From Comamonadaceae bacterium (lineage in GTDB: Bacteria > Pseudomonadota > Gammaproteobacteria > Burkholderiales > Burkholderiaceae_C), in NCBI GenBank assembly GCA_947374485.1, contig CANCCF010000149.1:1-10020 (forward strand): 10,020 nt of DNA, read 5' to 3'. The first letter of the stretch is position 1, and each line of letters begins with the position of its first letter. Below the pieces are notes generated by a model. That model saw only the letters and a list, made by a program, of their open reading frames with translations, had not been told where the DNA came from and made no database searches. Both the position numbers and the translations under genes were made by a program. This document shows, in pieces, positions 1 to 5,116 of the stretch.

Positions 1-270
1 GGACACCGCCGTGCGAAAGCCAAAGTCCGATGCCAGCACACTGGCGCCCAGGTTCAGCTTGGCCGCATTTTGGTCCAGCAGTTTGCCCCACACGCGCGAA
101 CTCGACTCCAGCTCGGCCCTGAGATTGATCTGAACGCTGTTCTCGATGCGGTCCCGGATAAAGGCCTGAACGATCAACTGGATGCACAGCAGCAGCGCCA
201 CAGAGAAGAGGGAGCTCTTGGTGACCAGCCCCCACCTTTTGTAGCTGTGCCTGAACTGCTCAAAGGCCAT
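1..270 (-). CDS. N-terminus of a membrane-anchored sensor/signalling protein (partial, Cache-like)
   Basis: Only the first 90 codons are present; the gene runs off the left edge. The translation begins MAFEQFRHSYKRW, followed by one hydrophobic segment (about residues 20-38, SLFSVALLLCIQLIVQAFI) that fits a transmembrane anchor. A probable periplasmic helix follows, containing RVWGKLLDQNAAKL and ending LASDFGFRTAVS. That pattern resembles the start of double-Cache periplasmic sensor domains, which usually continue into HAMP and then GGDEF/EAL, histidine kinase or chemoreceptor modules. The output domain lies outside the window, so its activity cannot be assigned. The ATG (270-268) shares its A with the last base of the upstream TGA (TGATG), which implies translational coupling to the cupredoxin-like gene. 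No good Shine-Dalgarno site precedes it, consistent with coupling. The reading frame and membrane segment are clear; the Cache assignment is from memory of family patterns. Confidence 0.7.
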   Translation of the reverse strand, partial: MAFEQFRHSYKRWGLVTKSSLFSVALLLCIQLIVQAFIRDRIENSVQINLRAELESSSRVWGKLLDQNAAKLNLGASVLASDFGFRTAVS

Positions 271-878
271 CAGTTGTCCAGACCCTTGAGGGTGATTTTG
301 ATGTCCTGGCCGGTTGCGCCAACGGCCAGGCGCTGCTCCGACGGCGCTGCATTGACGGGCAGGCGTTGTTGCCAACCGTGCAGGCTGTAGCTGCCCGCCG
401 GCACACCGGTGAGTCGGGCCACACCTGCGGCATCGGTCTTGGCAAAGTAGGGAGTCTCCAGCACCACGATCCAGGACTGCATCTGGTCATGGATGTTGCA
501 ACCAATGTTGACGATGCCCGGCTTGTCAAACACCACTGGGCTGGAGGGCGTGCCCGAGTACAGCTTGAGGTCAAAGGTTTTGGCTGGCGAGAACGAGTAG
601 ACATGGTGGCGCACCGTGTCCTTGTTCGGGAACATGACCGCGGTGCCCGTGGTGACCACAGCCACCGGGGGCATAAACTTTCTTGCGGCCTGCGCCATCT
701 CCACATTTTGCAGGGGCCGGGCGAGGCCTTTGGCAGCGGCAGAATCCAGGTACACCACGGCGTCTGCCAAGGGCTTGCCATCCTCACCCACCACCGTCAC
801 AGACAAGTCGGCAGCCGATGCAGCGGCAGAAAAAAAGAGTGCCGAGGCCCCGGCCAGAACCAACCTAGTCAATTGCAT
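270..878 (-). CDS. Exported cupredoxin-like protein ('methylamine utilization protein' type)
   Basis: This 202-residue protein has a signal peptide (MQLTRLVLAGASALFF, probable cleavage after ASA near residue 22), so it should act in the periplasm. Residues about 24-45 (LSVTVVGEDGKPLADAVVYL) and 147-170 (TDAAGVARLTGVPAGSYSLHGW) look like carboxypeptidase-regulatory or transthyretin-like beta strands. Between them is a cupredoxin-like core with candidate copper ligands His91/His92 (FPNKDTVRHHVYSFS), Cys127, His130 and Met133 (GCNIHDQM). Related proteins are often labelled methylamine utilization protein, but nothing here links it to methylamine; a copper-binding or electron-transfer role is inferred. 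The frame is open to an ATG at 953, but the start at 878 is chosen because it puts the signal peptide at the N-terminus. A weak GGACG lies about 9 nt upstream. The stop overlaps the start of the next gene, so the two are probably co-translated. Confidence 0.75.
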   Translation of the reverse strand: MQLTRLVLAGASALFFSAAASAADLSVTVVGEDGKPLADAVVYLDSAAAKGLARPLQNVEMAQAARKFMPPVAVVTTGTAVMFPNKDTVRHHVYSFSPAKTFDLKLYSGTPSSPVVFDKPGIVNIGCNIHDQMQSWIVVLETPYFAKTDAAGVARLTGVPAGSYSLHGWQQRLPVNAAPSEQRLAVGATGQDIKITLKGLDN

Positions 879-1153
879 ATCTGTTCGTCCAACGGTTTTC
901 ACCCTGATTGGGCTGGGCATAAAGCAGCCCGGTTCCCCCTTGAAATTTAGCATAGCCCTGCATGCCTGAGTGGAACGGCGGGATCGAAAGGCACGGCTTT
1001 GCCCGAATGCCTGAAATAAATTGTGAAATTGTCGAACCCATGGGCCCCAAGGCCCGCGTATTGGGAGAAAAGGCAGGACCTTTGCGGCCTCGGACCAGGC
1101 CCAAAAACGGGAGGACGGGGTGGCCAGCGTGGCCCGCCTGTCAGGACGGCCGC
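879..1153. other. Intergenic region between diguanylate cyclase and cupredoxin genes, no gene seen
   Basis: No convincing gene lies in these 275 bases; short frames through it lack family similarity. On the minus strand a TATGCT hexamer (954-949) could be a -10 box for the cupredoxin gene, with only a poor -35 match (GTTCCA) upstream. A leader from there would contain a hairpin with arms GGGCTG and CAGCCC (910-915 and 925-930, 9-nt loop), about 32 nt before the start codon. A short GGGCC/GGCCC inverted repeat around 1042-1055 and a GGCCA/TGGCC one around 1121-1133 could mark the end of the diguanylate cyclase transcript, but neither is followed by a convincing T-run. All of these are weak. 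Confidence 0.35.
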
Positions 1154-2179
1154 TCAGCCCTTGAAGCAGACCTTGTTTCTGCCCGTGTTTTTGGCCTCAT
1201 AGAGCGCTTGGTCGGCAATGGCGATGGAATCTTCCAATCTGCGCTGGGGCATGACCTCGGCCACCCCGATGGATGCCGTCACGGCGATCGGGTCCTGCAG
1301 TGTTTCAATGCCGTGGCGCAGCTTTTCGGCCACCGTCAGCGCGTCCCCGAGCGACGCACTGGACAGGCACACCAGAAACTCCTCACCGCCCCAGCGCATC
1401 AGATCGTCGTCCCGCCTCAGCAGGCTGCGCATGGCCTGGGCAGCGCGCTTGAGGACCAGGTCACCCACAGGGTGCCCATGCTGGTCATTGACCTGCTTGA
1501 AATGGTCCAGGTCCACCACGAAGACAAAGGCCTTGGGGTCATACAGCGAGTGCCGCGCGATGCGACGCTCCACGATGGGCAAGGCATGCCGGTTGAGCAC
1601 ACCGGTCAAGGCGTCACTGTTGACAGCCTGCTTGAGTGCCGCGAATTCGGCCGAAGCCCCCAGCACCGATGAAAAGAGCGCGCCCAGCGCCACGAACAGC
1701 CCCGCGCCCACCGCATCAAAATACGTCGGCTCATCCGCATACAGCACAAAGATCCCGGCCTGGTCGGAAAAGCTGGAATGCAAGGGCACGGCCAGCACAC
1801 TGCGTGCGCCATAGTCGCGCGCCGCCACGCGCCAGGGCGTGAACAGGGACCAGGATGAGACCTGAAAGGATTGGGGCGCCTCGCCCTTCAGCGTGCGAAA
1901 GGCAGGCCCGAGCTCGGTCAGAAAATTGCGGTCCAGCACCAGGTCCGCCGCATAGTCTCTGGCGCTGCCGGCATACACCTGTGGGCGGATGACGGGCGTG
2001 GCGAGCGGGCCAAACCAGGTCCAGGCCAGCTTGATGTGGCTGCTGGCGGCACACAGGGATTCGCACACCCCCTTGATCACCTCAAGCTCCGTACGCGAGC
2101 GAATCAGCCGGGCCGCGCTGGAGAGCAGTGTCTCCGCAATCACGGCCCTTTCTTGCAGGGGATTCAGGTTTGGGTCCAT
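1154..2179 (-). CDS. GAF-like sensor diguanylate cyclase (GGDEF domain)
   Basis: The 341-residue protein makes cyclic di-GMP from two GTP. The C-terminal GGDEF domain (about residues 183-341) is complete: DALTGVLNRHAL at its start, the metal/GTP-binding DLDHFKQVND at 223-232, the catalytic signature GGEEF at 264-268, and NTGRNKV near the end. An RxxD inhibitory site is present (Arg255 to Asp258, correctly placed before GGEEF), so product feedback inhibition is expected. Residues about 15-175 look like a GAF-type sensory domain (RLIRSRTELEVIKGVCESL near the start, YGARSVLAVPL in the middle); the ligand is unknown. There is no signal peptide or clear transmembrane pair, so it is probably cytoplasmic. 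It lies 56 nt downstream of the LysR gene on the same strand and could share its transcript. The ATG at 2179 lacks a good Shine-Dalgarno sequence; a possible -10 box lies just upstream. Confidence 0.92.
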   Translation of the reverse strand: MDPNLNPLQERAVIAETLLSSAARLIRSRTELEVIKGVCESLCAASSHIKLAWTWFGPLATPVIRPQVYAGSARDYAADLVLDRNFLTELGPAFRTLKGEAPQSFQVSSWSLFTPWRVAARDYGARSVLAVPLHSSFSDQAGIFVLYADEPTYFDAVGAGLFVALGALFSSVLGASAEFAALKQAVNSDALTGVLNRHALPIVERRIARHSLYDPKAFVFVVDLDHFKQVNDQHGHPVGDLVLKRAAQAMRSLLRRDDDLMRWGGEEFLVCLSSASLGDALTVAEKLRHGIETLQDPIAVTASIGVAEVMPQRRLEDSIAIADQALYEAKNTGRNKVCFKG

Positions 2180-2191
2180 GGTTTGGACGGG

Positions 2192-2197
2192 ATTATG
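2192..2197 (-). promoter_or_regulatory. Possible -10 box for the diguanylate cyclase gene
   Basis: The minus strand reads CATAAT here, 5 of 6 matches to the sigma-70 -10 consensus, with 12 nt between it and the ATG at 2179. A transcript from it would carry a leader of only about 5-6 nt. No acceptable -35 hexamer is found 16-18 nt upstream, so this may be chance. Confidence 0.3.
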
Positions 2198-2235
2198 GGA
2201 CCTGGTGGCGTCCGTCTGCTTGGGTGTGCACGGGC

Positions 2236-3132
2236 TCAGGCTTGCTGCAGCTGGAAGACCGCCATTTCACGCAGCAGCCAGTCCTTGAACACGCGGCTGG
2301 CATGGCGCGTGCGGGTGCCCTCGGGCGCGATCACGTAATAGGCCTCCTTGAGCGGAACGGCAACGTCAAACAGCCGCACCAAACGGCCCGAGGCCAGCAT
2401 ATCGCTGGCAATGGTGTCATGCGCCAACGCGACACCCAGGCCGCGCTGCGCCCAGTCCAGGCTCAGGGCCCAGGTGCTGGCGCGGTGCACAGCGGGCAAT
2501 GCCAGCTTGCCGCCCTGCGGGTGGGCCTGGAGCCAGGCACTCCAGCTCTGCGCCGTGCCGGGCAAATCAAACAGGCGCTGCTCCAGCAAGTCACCCAGAC
2601 CTCGGATGTGTTTGGCCAATGCGGGTGCGCAGACCGGAAACAGGCTGTCACGCGTCAGGCGCTTGCCGGTGATGCCTTCCTTCTTGCCCAGGCCAAACAC
2701 GATCTGCAAGGCAGCTGCGTTGGCAGGGCGCTCCTGCGTCCACACCGAGGTTTCCAGGTTGAGCTGCACGCTGGGGTTCTCTTGCATGAACCGGTGCAGG
2801 CGCGGGCTGAGCCAGAACAGCGCAAACGACAGGTTCACCTGCAGCTCCAGCACATCGGGGTCGTTGCGGCCCTGCAGCACGGTGGTGCCCTCTTCCAGCA
2901 TGGCAAAGGCGGCCTGCACCGTGGGCAGGTAGCCACGCCCCGCGTCGGTCAGCTCCAGGCCGCGCGCGCGGCGCAGGAAAAGGCTGCGGCCCAAAGCGCT
3001 CTCCAGGCTCTTGATCTGCTGGCTGACGGCCGACTGCGTCATGCTCAATTCTTCGGCGGCCGAGGTAAAGCTCAGCGCCCGGGCCGAGGCCTCAAAGGCG
3101 CGCAGCCAGTTCAGGGGGGGAAGGCGTGCCAT
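2236..3132 (-). CDS. LysR-family transcriptional regulator, GcvA-like
   Basis: The protein is 298 residues, normal for LysR regulators. The N-terminal winged helix-turn-helix spans about residues 5-65, with LSFTSAAEELSMTQSAVSQQ as the DNA-reading helices and LELTDAGRGYLP closing the domain. The opening PPLNWLRAFEASAR is typical of the GcvA-like branch. The effector-binding domain covers about 92-295; the ligand cannot be told from sequence. It is transcribed divergently from the dioxygenase/HD-oxygenase pair across a 142-nt intergenic region containing an ATTAG/CTAAT operator, so it most likely controls that pair and itself. The start is unusual: no Shine-Dalgarno sequence is seen, the leader instead carries C6 and T6 runs, and codons 4-7 contain a run of seven C (3114-3120). 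No other start fits the conserved N-terminus. Confidence 0.93.
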   Translation of the reverse strand: MARLPPLNWLRAFEASARALSFTSAAEELSMTQSAVSQQIKSLESALGRSLFLRRARGLELTDAGRGYLPTVQAAFAMLEEGTTVLQGRNDPDVLELQVNLSFALFWLSPRLHRFMQENPSVQLNLETSVWTQERPANAAALQIVFGLGKKEGITGKRLTRDSLFPVCAPALAKHIRGLGDLLEQRLFDLPGTAQSWSAWLQAHPQGGKLALPAVHRASTWALSLDWAQRGLGVALAHDTIASDMLASGRLVRLFDVAVPLKEAYYVIAPEGTRTRHASRVFKDWLLREMAVFQLQQA

Positions 3133-3150
3133 ACAAAAAAGGGGGGAGGT

Positions 3151-3176
3151 ATTAGTGAGCCATTAGCCAAACTAAT
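3151..3176. promoter_or_regulatory. Predicted LysR operator (ATTAG-N5-CTAAT plus an extra ATTAG)
   Basis: The sequence ATTAGCCAAACTAAT at 3162-3176 is a perfect inverted repeat (arms ATTAG and CTAAT, 5-nt centre) and satisfies the LysR T-N11-A rule. A second ATTAG starts at 3151, exactly 11 bp upstream, about one helical turn, on the same DNA face. GcvA of E. coli is known to recognise CTAAT, and the adjacent regulator is GcvA-like. The box abuts the predicted lysR -10 element, which suits autorepression, and is centred about 65 bp before a possible start site for the plus-strand genes, the usual activation position for LysR proteins. Binding by this particular regulator is inferred. Confidence 0.7.
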
Positions 3177-3205
3177 CTTATACCGGAAGTTTTTTCGTTT
3201 GAAAC
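3177..3205 (-). promoter_or_regulatory. Candidate promoter of the LysR gene
   Basis: On the minus strand TATAAG (3182-3177) matches five of six -10 positions, with a weak -35 GTTTCA (3205-3200) 17 nt upstream. Transcription would begin near 3170, inside the predicted operator, leaving a leader of about 38 nt. This layout would allow the regulator to block its own gene. Confidence 0.45.
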
Positions 3206-3227
3206 ATGCAGCCACTTCCCGCAGACT
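3199..3227 (+). promoter_or_regulatory. Candidate activator-dependent promoter of the dioxygenase gene
   Basis: TTGAAA at 3199-3204 matches five of six -35 positions. The hexamer 17 nt later, CAGACT (3222-3227), is a poor -10 (three of six), as expected for a promoter needing an activator. The start site would fall near 3234, with a leader of about 40 nt and the LysR box centred near -65. The spacing is attractive, but the -10 is weak. Confidence 0.35.
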
Positions 3228-3274
3228 GCAGGCCTTTGGCACGTTGTGTGCCCCACTGACGGAAAACCCCAGCC

Positions 3275-4378
3275 ATGCCCGACATTCTTGTTCACGCCGA
3301 GCCCGGCAACACCCGCGTGCTGATGCGCGACGGCGCCACTGACACCGAGTTGCCCGCCTTGTGGCTGCGCGCCCGCAGCCCCGACCCTTCGCAGCGCGAT
3401 ACGGTCACCGGGCAGCGCCTGATGAACCCGCACCTGCTGCCCGACGATTTGGCCCTGCTGGACGCGCGTCTGGAAGGTGCCCGGTTGCACCTGTCGTTCA
3501 GCGACGGCTTTTCCGGCAGCTTTGACCCGCAGGAACTGCTGCAAGGCTCGGTGCTGCGCACTGGCGCCCCGGCCGCCCGCCCCTGGCGCGCCGACCTGGC
3601 CCGCAAGCCCACCTATCTCTGGGCCGATTTGCAGCAGGAAGCAGTGCTGTACCAAGCCCTCAAAGACTTCATTGAGCTGGGCTTTTTGCTGGTGAACGAA
3701 ACGCCCACGCAGGCCGACTCCATCCTCACGATTGCGCAGCGCTTTGGCTTTGTGCGCAGCACCAACTTCGGCAGCTTCTTTGAGGTCTATTCGCGCCCCG
3801 ACTCCAACGACCTGGCCTACCGCCCGGTGGCCCTGGGGCCACACACCGACAATCCCTACCGCACGCCGGTGCCTGGCATCCAGATATTGCAGTGCCTGCA
3901 AAACGAAACCTCGGGCGGCCTCTCCACGCTGGTCGACAGCCTGGCCGTGGCAGAGCAGGTGCAGCAAGAAGACCCCGAAGGGTTTGAGCTGCTCAGCCGC
4001 ATTCCGGTGCGCTTTGAGTACCGCGACGCCAGCACCCATCTGGTGTCGGTCAAACCCATGATCGAGCTCGATGGCGAGGGCCAGATGACCGGCGTGCATT
4101 ACAGCCCCCGCCTGGACGACATTCCGCTGATGTCGCAGGACGACACGGTGCGCTACCACCGCGCGCGCAAGCGCCTGGGACAGTTGTTTGAAGACCCGCA
4201 GTACGAGCTGCGCTTTCGCTTGCAAGCGGGTGAGATGATGATGTTCGACAACAACCGCGTACTGCACGGCCGCACCTCCTTCAACCCCAGCGAGGGCCAC
4301 CGCCAACTGCAAGGCTGCTACGTGGACCGCGACGGCCCGCGCAGCACCTATCTGGTGTTGCAGCGTAAATTCGGCTAA
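3275..4378 (+). CDS. Gamma-butyrobetaine-hydroxylase-like Fe(II)/2-oxoglutarate dioxygenase, TmpA-like
   Basis: This 367-residue enzyme belongs to the TauD/TfdA superfamily, gamma-butyrobetaine hydroxylase branch. Residues about 1-95 form the small N-terminal domain (ELPALWLRARS near 25-35); residues about 115-365 form the catalytic double-stranded beta-helix. The iron triad is visible: His190 and Asp192 (GPHTDNPYR) and His331 (NRVLHGRTSF); Arg343 is placed to bind 2-oxoglutarate. By hand alignment to human BBOX1 the trimethylammonium cage residues are replaced by or equal aromatics: Phe165, Phe169, Tyr182 and Tyr349. That favours a quaternary-ammonium substrate. The HD oxygenase 21 nt downstream makes TmpA, which hydroxylates 2-(trimethylammonio)ethylphosphonate next to phosphorus, the nearest characterised model. 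The N-terminal domain lacks the usual zinc-binding cysteines. An alternative is a carnitine-type hydroxylase. The fold and chemistry are secure; the substrate is inferred. Confidence 0.85.
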   Translation: MPDILVHAEPGNTRVLMRDGATDTELPALWLRARSPDPSQRDTVTGQRLMNPHLLPDDLALLDARLEGARLHLSFSDGFSGSFDPQELLQGSVLRTGAPAARPWRADLARKPTYLWADLQQEAVLYQALKDFIELGFLLVNETPTQADSILTIAQRFGFVRSTNFGSFFEVYSRPDSNDLAYRPVALGPHTDNPYRTPVPGIQILQCLQNETSGGLSTLVDSLAVAEQVQQEDPEGFELLSRIPVRFEYRDASTHLVSVKPMIELDGEGQMTGVHYSPRLDDIPLMSQDDTVRYHRARKRLGQLFEDPQYELRFRLQAGEMMMFDNNRVLHGRTSFNPSEGHRQLQGCYVDRDGPRSTYLVLQRKFG

Positions 4379-4399
4379 ACGCCCCACAAGGAACAGACC

Positions 4400-4957
4400 A
4401 TGGAAACCGTCGCCTTTACCGAGATGAAACACGGCACGCAGGAGGAATATGTGTTCCTGCAAACGCTGGAGCACGATTACATCAGCGCCTTACCCGACCG
4501 CCTGCTGGTGGCCCTCAACCGCCTGGGCGGCTCGCTGCAGGGCTACCAGCTCTCGCGCCTGCAGCATTCGCTGCAAAGCGCCTCGCGCGCCGAAGACGAC
4601 GGCGCCGACATCGAGATGATCGTGGCCGCCCTGGTGCACGACCTGGGTGATGAGCTGGCCCCCGAGAACCACTCCCAATTCGCAGCCGACATCCTCAAGC
4701 CCTATGTGCGCCCCGAGGTGACCTGGGTGGTGGAGATGCACGGCCTGTTCCAGATGCAGTATTACGCCCACCACTACGGCAAACCGGTCGATGGCCACCT
4801 GGTCCACAAGGACCACCCGTGGTTTGCATCGTGTCAGCGCTTTGTGGAGTTGTACGACCAGGCGGCGTTTGACCCGGCGTATCCCACACGGCCGCTGAGC
4901 TACTTTGAGCCGATGTTGCGCGAGGTGTTTACGCGGCCTGCGTTTGCGCAAGTTTGA
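4400..4957 (+). CDS. HD-domain mixed-valence diiron oxygenase, PhnZ/TmpB-like
   Basis: The 185-residue protein resembles PhnZ, which uses an Fe(II)/Fe(III) pair and O2 to cleave the C-P bond of a 1-hydroxyphosphonate, releasing phosphate. All six expected iron ligands can be placed: His56 (LQHSLQSA), His80-Asp81 (ALVHDLGD), His91 (ENHSQFAADIL), His114 (VEMHGLFQ) and Asp153 (ELYDQAAFDP). The loop between the HD pair and His91 is about 11 residues shorter than in PhnZ. A good ribosome site (AAGGAA, 6 nt before the ATG) and a 21-nt gap to the dioxygenase gene indicate one operon. It should oxidise the product of the upstream enzyme; in the TmpAB model this gives glycine betaine and phosphate. 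PhnZ Tyr24 and Glu27 correspond to Leu46 and Tyr49 here, so the substrate may differ from that of PhnZ. A plain HD phosphohydrolase is less likely given the partner. Confidence 0.82.
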   Translation: METVAFTEMKHGTQEEYVFLQTLEHDYISALPDRLLVALNRLGGSLQGYQLSRLQHSLQSASRAEDDGADIEMIVAALVHDLGDELAPENHSQFAADILKPYVRPEVTWVVEMHGLFQMQYYAHHYGKPVDGHLVHKDHPWFASCQRFVELYDQAAFDPAYPTRPLSYFEPMLREVFTRPAFAQV

Positions 4958-4994
4958 ACTGCATTCCAACGCCACGCGCACCACAGTGCAGGCC

Positions 4995-5090
4995 GACTCA
5001 GGACGCCATGGCGCTCTGTGGAGTGAGGTAAAGGAGGAGCCCGAAGGGCGGGGGACACGAACGCAACAGAGAGCCATGGCGGCCTGAGTC
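4995..5090. repeat. Imperfect 29-bp inverted repeat, candidate dispersed intergenic element
   Basis: Bases 4995-5023 pair with 5062-5090 at 25 of 29 positions (mismatches at 5003/5082, 5013/5072, 5020/5065 and 5022/5063). Each arm contains the palindrome GCCATGGC. The 38-nt centre carries a small hairpin, GCCC-GAA-GGGC (5039-5049), in purine-rich sequence. The element fills most of the space between the convergent HD-oxygenase and methyltransferase genes, so its RNA could act as a two-way transcript end, though no T-run follows. Its size and structure fit a REP- or MITE-like repeat; similar intergenic sequences seem familiar from Comamonadaceae, but copy number cannot be seen in one window. 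Confidence 0.75.
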
Positions 5091-5116
5091 CGGAAGAAAC
5101 GCAGGCAAGAAGCGAC

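Noticed and set aside
990..1002. GGCAC...TTTGC pattern resembling a sigma-54 promoter on the plus strand
   Set aside because: The GG and GC doublets are separated by 9 rather than 10 bases, and no plus-strand gene follows.
1095..1153. Possible rho-independent terminator after the diguanylate cyclase
   Set aside because: The inverted repeat has only a 5-bp stem with a 3-base loop, and the nearest T5 run is not adjacent to it.
2128..3342. 404-codon plus-strand frame opposite the LysR gene
   Set aside because: Antisense shadow; it also crosses the divergent promoter region and would destroy the regulatory layout.
3152..4474. 440-codon minus-strand open frame opposite the dioxygenase gene
   Set aside because: It is a GC-bias shadow of a gene with clear catalytic motifs; its translation is rich in Ala, Gly, Arg and His and matches no family.
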